From Micractinium sp. NFX-FRZ (Eukaryota > Chlorophyta > Trebouxiophyceae > Chlorellales > Chlorellaceae), in assembly GCA_029339195.1 (NCBI GenBank), contig JAPTJF010000289.1:1-64000 (forward strand): 64,000 bases of DNA, given 5' to 3'. A program made the translations under genes and the position numbers. Positions within the stretch are counted from its first letter, which is position 1. Every line of letters begins with the position of its first letter. Positions 12,113-37,729 of this stretch are shown piece by piece. The notes below the pieces were generated by a model. The model saw only the letters and a program-made list of their open reading frames with translations. It ran no database searches and had not been told where the DNA came from.

Positions 12113-12565
12113 GGCGGACGGCAGTGCAGTTGTTTGCGTGTGCATGCTGCACTCCCCTCCCTCAGAACGCACTGGTCGTTGATGTGACTCCCACCCCTCC
12201 AAAATGCAAGAGATGAGCACCCTGTGGCCCCCGAATGAGGCAGGGACCGCTGCCGCCTGAACCAACACTGACCCAGCAGCTGTGCAGCGCCCACCCATGA
12301 GAAAGGGCCGTTGCGGCCGGCTTGCCGGGCGCCCCTCGAGTCCTAGATGCGATCAGTGCGAAAATTGCAACCAGGCTTTGACCAGGTTGCCCAAAACCCA
12401 ACCAGCCAGGCGGAACCAGGTCAGCCCTCTCACAACCCTTCTTTCTCTCTCCCCCCCCAGCGCGCCACCTGACCCACCCTCCCAGCACCTCGCTTCAGTC
12501 TTGTTTTTGGGTCGCAGCCGGCCAGCGCCCCTGTCGCGAAGCAGCTCGGCCACTGCCCAAGCACC
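12113..12565. other. Intergenic, cardiolipin synthase to kinase
   Basis: About 450 bases between tandem plus-strand genes, holding a 3' UTR and the kinase promoter/5' UTR. A C/T-rich stretch (12425-12480) precedes the kinase start. No further feature is seen. Confidence 0.6.
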
Positions 12566-18369
<5,804 letters not shown>

Positions 18370-19846
18370 GGAGCGCTGCCAGGCTGGCGCCTTGCTGGCG
18401 CCTTGCTGGCGCTTGGCTGCCTCTGTGCAGCCGTGCCCGCTCCCCCAAGTCCTGCTTCTTGCTTTCTGCTGTTGACATCACCCCGGCTCCCAGCACAGCG
18501 GCACCTGCCTCACCTGCCTGCCTGCACAAGGCGGGCGTGGGGGAAGCTGGAAGGCATGCAAGCGGGCAGTCACGCTGGCTGGGCATCCCTGCGCTCGCTC
18601 GCTTGCCCGCTGCTCCCCCACCGCACGTGCTGTGCCTGCTGCCCCCCTCTCTTGCTCCCGAGTGTGACCCGCCCACCCACCCTCACCGCCCGCCCCACGG
18701 CCGCACTGACCCACCTCCCCTGATTGTTGTGCACTCGCTTGCCTTGGCAGCAGCAGGGATGGCGCGGGCCTCCCCTCCGATTTCGTTGCCCGCCCCTTCC
18801 TCCTCCTGCCCGCATGCGCTCCCATTGACCCCTTGTTGTGCGGGCCCGCACAGTCCCATGTTGCCCGGCAGCAGCCCGCCCTCCGCTCTGTAGACCCCAG
18901 CGCAGCCCAGCGCCATCCTCTGTGTTTCACCCTGTGCATGCTTCAAACACCCCTGCTGCTGCCTGTTGTGCCATCCCGCCCCAGACGCCGGGCGCTGCCC
19001 TGCTGTAAACAACCGACCATGGACGGCGCCTGGGCCGACAGGGCGCAGCAAGGGGCGTTGCTTTTTTTTCAAAAAGGGGGAGGCGACTCCGAAAGGAATT
19101 GCAAGATGGCAAACGTTGAGCTGGCAAGCAACTGGGCGGGGGAAGGGTTTGAACAGGGAAAAGGGCTGGGGAGCATGCGTTGAGTTGGGTGGAAAGTGCT
19201 GCGACTAGGGGTGAGGGACGGTGAGGGAGAAAGAAAAACTGGAAAAAAAACTTGCACGGCACAAGAGCACTGAACACACTGAACAAGGACGGTAGCAACA
19301 AGCCTGCTGGGCGAGCGGCTTGGATGTGGCGGTGTTTATGGTACAGATCGCGACTGCCCACACACGCGGGTGTGCGGGCTGGGAAGGATGTGAAGCACAA
19401 CACAAGGGGCAGGCCGAGCGCAGAGGCGGCGGCTGCGGCACTGCCAAGGGAGAGCGCTGGACTGGAAGGGCTGTGGCTGGCAGCCGGTGCCGGCCCTGCG
19501 CATGCACAACCATGCGCGCCTACCATGCGCGCCTGAGCCCACACATAAAGCTGAGGGGAAGTGCACAAAGGGCTACAGAAGGAGGGGTGCGGGCAGGGGA
19601 TGGAGGGGCCAGGCACACAGCTGCAGCTTTCTGGTGCGCCATCCGTGATGCGGCACCGCGCTGCCGGGTCGGGAGTCCAAAATTCCGCCGCGGGTGCAAC
19701 GAGTGTCGGCAGGCAAGGCGGGCAGGCGTGGAGCGCCACGCCCCAAGCCACCGCTCCAAAATCCCCACTGCCCAGGCAGCTCAAGTAGTATCAGATTAAA
19801 CCTCAGGTAAGCTAGGGTAAGCTAGGCTCAGGGTGGCTAGGGTCGG
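18370..19846. other. Convergent intergenic region, kinase / beta-amylase
   Basis: About 1.48 kb between two facing stop codons. It is C/T-rich on the left and holds a TGTAA at 19004-19008 that would end the kinase mRNA after a 3' UTR of about 640 bases. Two tandem copies of GTAAGCTAGG occur at about 19806-19826, next to the amylase stop. No coding region is supported. Confidence 0.6.
19004..19008 (+). other. Candidate poly(A) signal TGTAA for the kinase gene
   Basis: TGTAA is the established polyadenylation signal of chlorophyte nuclear genes. It is rare in this GC-rich DNA and is the first plus-strand copy I saw after the kinase stop. A chance match cannot be excluded. Confidence 0.4.
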
Positions 19847-27915
<8,069 letters not shown>

Positions 27916-29193
27916 CTGCGTGTGGTATCGTCAACCACTGGGCAGCCCTCAAAGGCTTGCCATCAGCTGGAAGTCGCGGGCTGATGTTTACGTGCTGCTA
28001 GCGGCGCTGCTGTCGGGATGTCCTGACGCCTTGGATGGATGATCCCTGCTTCGCGACGAGCCACGGCCGAGTGGGGAGAATGCTCCACGTGTGCAGGGCG
28101 CCAAAAGGTACCCTTGGCGCTCGGCGAGTGGCGCAATAAGATTGATTGGTCCACAATGGTGATCCATGGAGAAGACGAGTGCAGTTGGCATTGCACAAGG
28201 CACCACCTGCCTTCCATCCACTACGCCGCCCTCCTCCCGCCTTCCCGCTGCCACCTGCTGCCATTCTCCCAGCGTGTGCATTCTGCAGTGGCTTGGGCTT
28301 GTAGGCTGTGAGGGTTGCATGGGAATGCTGTCAATGTCAGTTGGCAGGTCTGGAGTGCGAGCAGCGGACTTCCGGGGTGGCGATGGTTTTGCCGGTGGCG
28401 GCAGATATATGCCTCCCGTTCCTTCGGCTCAGCGGGCAAGTGGAGCTCCACGACGGGAAACGAGTGCTTAACACAATGCAAGTGTGACCCATCTTATTGG
28501 GCAGCTCACTAATTCACGTTGTCCAGCTACCAGCTGTTGATGACCTTTGCCTGTGCATGGGTTTTCTGTACCTCGTGCAGAGGGCATGTGTGCAAGAGCA
28601 GGGGTTGCCGGCCCATCCCCGTATTCAGTGTTGGGCAAGGGCTACCTGATTGAGCCTCTGTTGTGGTGCAGAGCTCTACATGGCAACAGCCTTCACTTGG
28701 GCGGCATTGAGAATGCTTCGGGGGCTTAGGAATTGGGGGGAGGCCCGCATCTGGTGCATGCCGCTTTGGTGGACCAGTTCCACCAAGCATGCCTACTCAG
28801 CCTACTACTGTGGCGCTATTGCGCATTCTGTTGCGCTCAACGCACCCAAGGAATTCAAGACACACCGTTGAACCGCGCCGCGGCCAAGCAAGTGGGTAGG
28901 TATGACCGCCGCAAGTTGCGCGCCGGTGCAGAGCGCGCCTCCAGTAGAAACACGGGGCCTGCGACATGCCGCACTGCTGTTGCAGCCTGGTGACCCACAC
29001 GCTTCGCGCAGCGCAGCGTGTGCAGGGGTGGGACACCGCCGCCCACCAACGGTGATGGCAGCGGGACGGCGCCAAGAGCGGTGCCCACCATGGTTGATCC
29101 ACAGAGGTTGCTGGATGTGCACCCACAATGCAGTTCCATGCCTCCCAATTGTTGTTGCAGGCCCTTCCTCACCCAGCACCCATTGCCCTCACC
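27916..29193. promoter_or_regulatory. Divergent intergenic region, beta-amylase / Cys-rich peptide
   Basis: About 1.28 kb between two divergent starts. It should contain both promoters. No ORF with coding-type codon use is present. The composition is less GC-biased than in the exons, and no known element is recognised. Confidence 0.5.
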
Positions 29194-29976
29194 ATGCCGC
29201 GTTCCGCCCTCGCGATGCTGCTGGCGGTGCTGCTGCTGCTGGCGGGCGGCGCGCAGGCCAAGCCCTCGGCGTGCAAGGCATACAGCGTGTCGGTTGGCAG
29301 CTACTTTGGGAAGATCCGGCCCTACTGCATGCCCGGCTTCTCTCTGAACTGCAGCAGCAAGTGCCGGAAGCACCTGAAGAAGGTGGGCGGGTGATGTTGT
29401 GTGCCTGAGTTCTTTTGCTGGCGTGAGTCTGTGCTTCTTGTGTTACGGGAGGTGGTAGGTGTACGGGTGTGGTGTTGTTCGTTCAAGGAAGGAAGGAGCA
29501 GGTGGCACGCGAAAACATGTGGTGGCAGCAAGTGCAGGCAGCACCTAACTGCACGCGGGCTGGGGCGGGCAGATAGAGGGGGGTGGCTGCAGTGCAGAAG
29601 AGGTAGACGGGCAGGCGGGTGTGGCTTGAGATGCAGGGTGGGCCGGGGGTGCAGAACAGTTGGGTGCGCAGGCAAGGCGGGGGCAGGCAGGGCAAGCACT
29701 GGTCCCGCCCTGCAGCCATGTGCTGCAAAGCGGCCCTCCCCGGCCCGCAGCCGCCGCCAGCCGGGGTGCAGATCTCCGGGCCCCCAGCTGCCCGCAGGGC
29801 GCACCGCCACTGGCTGCCCCACGCCTGCACTGGATCCAGACCCTGGGCATGCATCACGTTTGCTGCCCCCCCACTGCCTGCAGGTCAACCTGTCCTGCTT
29901 CTCCGCAATTGTCAAGGAGCGGATGCCCGAGCGCCTGTCTGGCTCCATCGCTTTCTACAAGAGCTGTGCCTATTGA
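29194..29976 (+). CDS. Small secreted cysteine-rich protein, unknown function
   Basis: Exons 29194-29382 and 29884-29976 give 93 residues. A clear signal peptide (MPRSALAMLLAVLLLLAGGAQA) is followed by a mature chain of about 71 residues with six cysteines (SACKAYS, PYCMPGF, LNCSSKC, LSCFS, KSCAY at the C-terminus), enough for three disulfides, and a basic patch CRKHLKK. The start at 29194 is chosen because the signal peptide begins there. I do not recognise the family. The pattern is compatible with an extracellular or cell-wall peptide, and the next two genes also encode secreted proteins. The intron holds a decayed copy of the first exon's end (about 29524-29547). Codon use is strongly G/C-ending, like the neighbouring real genes. 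Confidence 0.75.
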
Positions 29977-31116
29977 ACCATCCAGCCACCAATTGCCTTG
30001 GTTCTGGTGGAGAGCCCACCTGGTGAGAGCTCGTGCTAGGCCGCGCTGAAGACGGCGCGTGCAAGAGCAGCGCTTTGTGCCAGCTGGCAAGCAGGCGCAG
30101 CGTTTGGTGCTAACCCTGCTGAACATGCAGAGCGGCGGCGGCGGCGGCGGCGCCACGCCCAGCTGTGGCTCTCGGCTCTCCTCTCCTTGATCCCGTGACC
30201 CTCCTGCACTCTGCCCCCTCTGGCTATCCTGATTGGCACCTTTGTTATTTCATCCGGCTCGTTTCATGTCAACCCCACTCAGACCCCTGCATCTTCCTGC
30301 AATGCATGTCACTAAGATGAACTGAAAGCCACACAGGCAGGCGGCGGTAGCGGGTGCGCCGGCCGCCATGCCCCTCTGTAACTTCACCCGCTCAAGCGCT
30401 GAAAGTCGCAGGGCTAGAGCGTGTCTTGGCAGGGTGTCATGCAGGGGCCTGGGCTGGGCATGTTGCAGTGCAGGCACTGAAGCTGCTCTCATGACCGAGT
30501 GAATGCTCCGAACGTTACATCCGGCTTCAGAAGAGCACCAAAAGCCCTGATGGGCACGGCGACGCTGAGGTGGGGTGGGGCGGACATAGAGAGGCTGAAA
30601 ATGACCCATCGGCAGCTGGGCTGCAGTAAGCTGGTTGGTTGGGATGCAGCCGGCCGGATGGGAGGCACTGTGGCGGTGCATCAAAGGGGCAAGATTGAAG
30701 CGATGCTGGGGCAATCGTGGGGGAAGACTTGTGGGCGGCAAGTAGGGGCGTGAGACGCTCCGTGCAACCGACACTGCCGCAAGTCTGCGCCCCATGCAGG
30801 CCCAAGCACCAAGCTGATTGCGAGCAGTCCACTGGTTCACGTGGGTGCCATGGTTGCGCCTATTTGACCAACTGGATGCAGCCCAGACTGACGGCATGCC
30901 TGGATTCAGCCAGCCAGGAAGTTCAAAATTAGGATGCCCAGGACCGCGCTGCCAGCCACAGGCCAGGGCAGCTTCTGCAACAAGACACCTAGCTTCCCTC
31001 CCTGCCGACCGCCCGCCACATGGGGATTGCGCTGCTCATCCAACGTGCGACTTCTCTCCCTACAGTCAGCAGGCAAGCTCTCCACACATCCACGGGTGCC
31101 CTAGCCGCCATCAGCG
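29977..31116. other. Intergenic, Cys-rich peptide to propeller gene
   Basis: About 1.14 kb. It holds the 3' UTR of the peptide gene, with a candidate TGTAA at 30377-30381, a GCG-triplet run near 30130-30150, and the promoter of the next gene. No coding sequence is supported. Confidence 0.6.
30377..30381 (+). other. Candidate poly(A) signal TGTAA for the Cys-rich peptide gene
   Basis: It lies about 400 bases after the stop codon, a normal 3' UTR length for green algae. This is a single 5-base match, so it could be chance. Confidence 0.4.
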
Positions 31117-34100
31117 ATGCGGCGAGAGACGCTCGCACTCCTGGGCACGTGCTTGCTGCTTCAGCAATGCTGCGCGGTTGCCGCGAGCTTGAAGGCGATA
31201 TGCGCGGCATCCAGCACAAACCAGAGGCTACCCACGGGACCCTCGTCCTACGTCTCTTGCGTGAACCGCGCAGTATGGGACGTGCGCAGCTGCCCGTCTA
31301 CTCCCAAAGGCCTTGTGTTCGACTATCGCCGCCAAGCATGCGTCCCCGGCCCGTGAGTGCATGTGGCCAGGTGGTGCGCATGCCCGCTGGCGGCTGGCGG
31401 CACCGCCCCGCCCTGCCGTGACTGCCCGGCGGCTGCCATTGCAAGCACGCCACAGTCATCCGCTCTAACAGCCAGGCTGCACTCAGCATGCCCAACCGTT
31501 GTTCCGCCCCCCCGCCCGCACTGCCGCAGGGGCGGCGCCCCGCTCATCCCGCCGCCCAGCGCCCCGCCACCCACCCCGGCGGCACCGCCCAGCCTCTTCC
31601 TCTATGTGTGGGCAGGAGCTGACAACCCCTCCCGGCAGTGCCGTGACGCCTTGGTCGTCCTGGACGGCACCCCGGAGAGTGCCTCCTTTGGGAGGGTCCT
31701 GAATGTTTCTTATGCGCCCACCTGGGGCACGGAGCCGCACCACGTGAGCCCCACCCGTGGCAGGTTCAGTTGCATTCTTTTTGTTTTTCCTTTTTTCTTT
31801 TCCACACCCGCAACAGGCCTCCCTAGGGGGAACCCTGTGACCCGCCCAAGCACATCAGTCTGTTGCGCTCGTATTTACACCACGGCAGGGGGGGTACAAG
31901 GGACCACGCCCCGCACAGGGCCCTGCCCATGCGCTGCCTGCACAGCGCCCGCCGGCACAGCGGCTGGGCAGCTGCAGCCTCTGGCAGCGCTGCCGCAGCC
32001 AGCTGCGCAAGCCTCCTTGCTTCCCTTGCTTGCCCTTGACGTGCTTTCAGCCACACATGGGATGCATGCATGTTTTCATGCCCCCAGCACCTGCCCCACC
32101 GCCTCCCCAGGCCGGCCCCAGAACCAAAGAATCCCAGGCTTCCTTTCTAAATCAGGTCTTCTTTCTAATTCATCCACCTGCACACCCCCAACCTTGCCTC
32201 CCCCGCAGGTGGGCCTCGTGGCCGGCTCCCCCTCCCGCCCCCCTGTGCTGGCCGTGGGCAGCCTGCAGGCTTACCTGCGCGGTGCCCCAGACATCCACTT
32301 TTTCGACCTCACCGCCCCCACCGCCCCCAAGTGGATTGCCTCCGCCGACCCGCCCCTCTCCTCCGTCACCGATAGCTTTGTGGCGGCAAAACCAGAGATG
32401 GAGGGCGGGCTGTATGGCCCCGCAGGCGAGGGCGGCTTCTGGGTGTCCCAGGTTGGTGGGCGGGTGGGGGATGGGGAGGGCAGCCAGGGTGGGGCGCGGT
32501 CCGGCCGGGATGCCAGGCCGGGGCGCTCCCGAGACGGCTGGTGTCTTCAGCCTTGAGCCAGGACGTGTTGTGTGGAGGGAGGGGCGCATGCGCTAACACT
32601 CACAGCACCCTTCACAAGCGTCACACTCTTCACGCCCACCCTTCGCACGCTCACACCCCCGCTCAACTGCCTTGCCCGGCGCCCGCCCCGCCTGGCTGCC
32701 CACGTGAGGGCATGGTGTAAATTTACCACCTGTCCACCCGCCCTGCCCGCCCGCCCGCCTGCCTGCAACTGCACAGATGGGCAGCGCCGATGGCGGCACT
32801 CCCGGCAGGATTGTGCGGCTGGGCGGGCACCCCAACTTTGGCGTGCTCGCCGAGCTGCCGCTCAAACCTCCCCCAGGCTTCAACCCTCACGGCTATGCCA
32901 TCGACACCGCACGGGCGGCCGCGCTGGGCACAGCGCCGCGCATCGTCACAGCAGGCAAGCACGGCGCAGCGGGCGCAGCGTGGGATGCATGGCCCCATTC
33001 CGTCCCAACACAGCCCGCACCCTGCCTCATAAGTGTATGTAATTACACCACCTCACCCTGCAGACTCTCCAGGCCTGGCTCCACGCAGGGCGGCCCCACC
33101 GTGTCCCCGTACATCTCCTAAGCATTCTGGCACACCGCCTGACACGCCATATGTCCACACCCTAACCCAGCAGACTATCTGGAGCTGCGTTCCACGCTGG
33201 ACGGCCCCACCGTGCCCCGCCGCTTCCGTGGCAGCGGCACGCCTGTGTACAGGTGCGCTGCACGCTGCTCTGCCTTCTGTCCTCTGGCCCTCCAGCGTCC
33301 ATCCTGCTCTTCCCTTCCTCATGCGTCTTGCCTCCTGCGGCCCTGTGTCAGCCCTGAGCGAGGTGGCACGCTGCCGGCGTGAGGTGCTGTTGCAGCACCA
33401 CGCCACTGTGGCTTTAAAGCCACAGTGCCAACGCCGCAAAAGCAAATTTGTGCCAACGCCGCGTGTTCCATCCGCCCACTGTGCATGTGGCCCCCGCAGG
33501 AGCACTCTGCGCACCTCGGCAGATGCCTTGTAGGCCCGGGCTGCTGCAGCTTTGGGCCAGCTGTGAGGCAAAGCTGGGGGGGTCGTTCATCCAACACTGT
33601 GCTGCACCCAACCGTGCAGGAACACGCTGCGCACTTGGCAGATGCCCCGCCCCGGCCGCCCAGACCTGAAGCCGGTGGGCCTGTACAGCTCGCCAGGTGC
33701 GCTCGGGGTGGGGTGGGGTGAGGGGTGGGTGCGAGGTAGGGATGGGGTGGGTGTGGGGTGTGGGGTGTAGGGTGGGGCGGCGCGGGTGGGGGTGAGCGGA
33801 TGTGGCGGGAAGTCCGATCTTCACCGCACCTGGGCGGCAGCTATGCCCGGGCCTGCGCGGCGCTCTGAAGGGGTGAGAGCAGACCCAGTCGCAAGCCACC
33901 TCGTTCTGCCCCTCCAAACCAACCACGACTCTTTGGTGCTGCCCCACCACCTGTTCTGTACTTCGCTCCTGGCTGCAGAGGGCAAAAAGTCGCTGGGGTT
34001 CATGAGCGTCCAATTCGTGCGGGACACTGGCATAGCTGTGTCAGGTGGGCCCAGCAGTCATGCAGGCAGTGGGAGGTGGGGTGGGGACACTGGCATGCAG

Positions 34101-36214
34101 GGAGGTGACAGTCTTGCAGGGAGTGGGAGGTGGGAGGGCACAGAGCACAGCAGCAGCGCAGCCAGGGGGGAAGCAGCATGCGATTTGCCGACCATGGCGC
34201 CCTCAGCGGGCAGCGGCGCACGGCAGGGGGCATGCCTGCACCCTGCTCTGCGCAGGGCAGGGCGCAGGCATGGCAGCCAACGGCTGGCAGCGCATGTGGT
34301 GTGGTGTGGGCCCTGCGCGACAGCCTAAGGACATCTGGTCATGGGTGTGACGTGGCGGCCGCCACCTTCACCTTCAAATCCTCCCAGCAGGCTGCTTGCC
34401 GCCCTTGCCCGCCCCCCGCTTTCCTTTCCAGAGAACGGCAGGGGCATCGTGTGGGCGGTGGACGCGTACGGCGCCCCCAACCGTGCCCAGGTGCAACCCT
34501 GGGTGCACAGCCCTGGGGAGTGCCCGCATGGAATGGGGTGCAGGCAGCCGCTTGCTGCCATGCTGTTCAGGCAAAACAGGGGGCGGGGCTGGGGCTTTGC
34601 TTTCGGTACCAAATGGCTGCCTGCCTGTGGCTTCAAAAGCACCTCTGCAGCAAGTGGAGCAGCCCCAGGGCGCAGCACTCTGGTTGACAGCAACGTGGAC
34701 GGGCCTGCAAGTTGCATCCGGCAGCCTGGCAGCAGGGGCCTGGCAGCTGCCACTCACGCCCGTGCCTGCTCCTCGCGCCCCTTCCCCCACCCTCTATCCC
34801 TCGCCTCTCCCCCCTCCCCTCCCCCTCCCCTCACGTCACAGCCGGCCCAATTCGGTGGTCCCGCACAGTCTCCTTTCACCTTCCTTCCCCTTCCCCTCCC
34901 CCTCCCCCTCCCCTTCACGTCACAGCCCGCCCACTTTGCTTGTCCGGCCCCCCCTCCCACCCTCTTCATCCCTCCCCCTCCCGCTCTCATCGCAGCCCGC
35001 CCACTTTGGAGGGTCCAGCACCGTCTCCGTCGTCTTTGCCCCGCTCCCCTTCTCCAACGGCACGCGCTTCGTTGCCACGGTGCTGGGGCAGAGCATGGTG
35101 CAGCTGCTGGACACAGCCAATGCCAGCCGCTGGCGGGTGGTGCAAGAGGTGTACCTGCCCACAGGCGAGTGCTGCATTTGCCAGCCGCTGCGGGTGGTGC
35201 AAGTGGTGTGCCTGCCGGCAAGCAAGTGCAGTGGAGAGCCCCCTGGGAGGTGGCTTGCAAGAGCCCCTGGCTCAAAATTGACCGGCGTCTGTAGCGGCCT
35301 CCGTGGACGTTCAAGAATCCTTCACCTTTCCACCTTGTAACTCTTGCCCCGCACACAGCCACCTGGTCGGTGACATCACAAGCAGACACGTGTCCTTCGT
35401 TCCTTTCCTTTCAAACACGACCTGCAGGCACCTACCCGCATGCGATTGCCATGGCCCGTGACGGCACGCTGGTGGCTGTGAGCGCGTATTACGTGAAGCA
35501 AGCCTACGGCGCCAGCCCCGGCTTTGGCGTTGTGCAGCAGTACGGGACGCGGAAGGTGAGGGGCCGCTTGCGAGGGGTGCAGCAGTACAGGAGGCAGGAG
35601 GTGAGGGGTCACTCGTGACGTGCACTAGAGGCACCCACTTGCTCAGCGCTGGCATGGTTGGTGCTTGGCCAGCCCGGTCCTGCGGCATGAGGCCATGTGG
35701 CATGCGCGTGGTCAGGGGGCAGGCGTGGGGAGGCACAGGCCGGAGGGGCGGGGCGGCCTCATGTGCTGCCCGCCTTCTTGTGCAGCCTTCATGTGCACCT
35801 GCCACGCCTGCCGGCCCCCCACTACACAGGCGCACTGCCAAGCACCCTCCCTCCAGCCCCACGGCTTGCTGCACCGGGCACGCCCGCGCCTGCGCACTCC
35901 TGCTTACGTTGCTACAAGGGGTGCCAGTGGTCCCATGCCCGCTCATCTTCTGCTATAGTTTCTCAACCGCAAACCCTCCCAGCACACACCCTCCCCCGCC
36001 CCCGGCACACCCCACTGCCCCTGGCCCGCAGGTGTTCCTCTTTGATGTGACCGACTCCTCTCTCAAGCTCAGTGCCCGCCGCCCCGTGGTCAACTTCAAG
36101 GCTGACGTGGCAGCTTACCTGGCAAAGAAGCAGGGGACCAAGGGCACCTGCGGGGGCTGGCGCCCGCACGGCATGGCCTTCCGGTCGGTGCCACCGCCGT
36201 CGCCGGCAGCATAA
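31117..36214 (+). CDS. Secreted chitin-binding (CBM14) plus SBP56-like beta-propeller protein
   Basis: Exons 31117-31352, 31530-31743, 32209-32451, 32777-32954, 33174-33252, 33620-33696, 33979-34044, 34432-34490, 34996-35164, 35428-35555 and 36032-36214; 1632 nt, 543 residues. Introns after 32954 and 35164 have GC donors. A signal peptide (about 1-23) leads into a peritrophin-A type chitin-binding module (about 24-79; cysteines in AICAASS, SYVSCVNR, RSCPSTPKGLVFD, RQACVPG). A Pro-rich linker follows, then a chain resembling selenium-binding protein 56/methanethiol oxidase: DALVVLDGTPESASFG, EPHHVGLVAGS, APDIHFFDLT, GGFWVSQMGS, GFNPHGYAID, TYPHAIAMARDGTLVAVSAY, KVFLFDV and GGWRPHGMAFR. In the family this fold is a seven-bladed propeller, mostly cytosolic. 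The sulfur-oxidase function cannot be assumed here. A secreted, polysaccharide-anchored version is unusual. Confidence 0.82.
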
Positions 36215-36824
36215 GGAGGCACGGAGTCATGCTGCGTTGCGCCGTGGCAGGCGCTGCGCCGTGGCACACCAGCAGGATTCTGCGCAGCGGTGAGGAGCTG
36301 CAGCAGGCGTCCTTGCAGGTGGCGTGGGCCCCAGCATCATGCTGCCACAGCGTGGCACAGCGTGGCTGGGGCCGCCGCTGTTGCCCTTCCCCCCCTCGGC
36401 GCCTGGCTCACGCTCATACCTTCACCACCATACTTCTTCAACCAACAAGCTTAGAAGCATGCGTTCTCTTTGCGGTTCTGTTCTCAGCGCACACTGCACC
36501 CCGTTACACACTGTCTTGGCCCAGATGCATCAGCACCCACGGTCCGCTTCCTGTCTTCTTCCTCCGTCTTCTTCGTTTTCGTCTGCCTCCTTCTTCACAG
36601 CCAGTTTATCGGTAGTGCCATGAGTTGCTTTGCTACTGCACCCCCAGCTTAAACTGCTCTCTTGCTGCAATCCATCCCCATCACAAGTTGGCCTGCCTCC
36701 TTTTGTGCTCGCCGCCTTTTTGCTGCACACCCACACGCATGCGCGCTGCCTGCTTCACGCCCCCACCCACCCAGTCAACCTCAGCCCAACCAGCTCCCAG
36801 GCACCCTCAACGCGCATGCCAGTC

Positions 36825-37025
36825 ACCTACCTCCCAGGGTGCACCCCTGGCGCCTCGCTCACGTTGCCATGCCCTCGCAACACCCCCACGCTCACCCCCA
36901 CCCCTCTCACCTCCCAGGGTGCACCACCGGGCCCTCGCTCACGCCCTTACACCTCCACTTCACACCCGTCCGCTTGCGCTGATCACCCCCACCCCAGTAA
37001 CCCCCGGGCCCTCACTCAGGCCCCT
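36825..37025. repeat. Imperfect minisatellite of about 75 bp
   Basis: CACCTCCCAGGGTGCACC...CGCTCACG recurs near 36829, 36907 and, more decayed, near 37000 (CCCGGGCCCTCACTCAGG). It lies in the probable 3' UTR of the propeller gene. Confidence 0.55.
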
Positions 37026-37157
37026 CCGCCTCTGCACCCTCACCCGCTCAAACCCACCTGCCACACAATGTTGAGAGAGTTCTGCCGCACAGCGCTCCTG
37101 TTGCAAGTGCTAGATGTGACACTCGGCTCCCCTCACGCTTCCCAACCACATACCTGT

Positions 37158-37162
37158 TGTAA
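37158..37162 (+). other. Candidate poly(A) signal TGTAA for the propeller gene
   Basis: It lies about 940 bases downstream of the stop. The distance is long but possible. It is a single short match. Confidence 0.3.
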
Positions 37163-37729
37163 TGTGTGTATCCGTCATCGCCCTGGGCATGCTGGGGAGA
37201 TGGGCGGGCACCGGACACCAGCACACCAGCAACAATGTGACACACTCTCGTATCGATTGCAAGTTTTGTATCAGGTTGTGTCTCAATCAGGGAGGTCGAC
37301 CTCACGTCGGGTAAAAAGATAGCATCAGTGGATGGTTGCTAATGGTTGGCTCAAAACAAATAAAGTGTGTGTGGATCAAGGTGGAGGACAGATGTGATTT
37401 GCACATAAGACGGATGGGTCCGAAAACTGTGGAGGAACTGGGCAGATGGATGAGCGTGGCTGCCCAGGTATTTCACTGGCCAGCAGGTGTGCTCTCCGCT
37501 TGACGCCAGCTCTGCTGATGCCGTTAGGCCTCAGGGTCCACCAAACGATTGTGGCGGCTTCGCAACCCCCAAAGAACCCCGCGGCTCATCACTGCCGGCG
37601 GGTGGTGCGGCAGCGCAGCGCGTGCAGCTGCATGCCCCGTCACAGCACCAGGTATGCAGAGGGGCAGAAGGCCGGGTCACCCGACTTTCGACATGAAGCT
37701 TGCACCCGAGGGCTTGCGTGGCCGGCGCT

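Larger units (their letters stand above)
36215..37729. other. Convergent intergenic region, propeller / FAS1 genes
   Basis: About 1.5 kb between facing stop codons. It contains a C-rich tract with an imperfect repeat of about 75 bases (CTCCCAGGGTGCACC near 36830 and 36910) and a candidate TGTAA at 37158-37162 for the plus-strand gene. No gene is supported. Confidence 0.6.
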
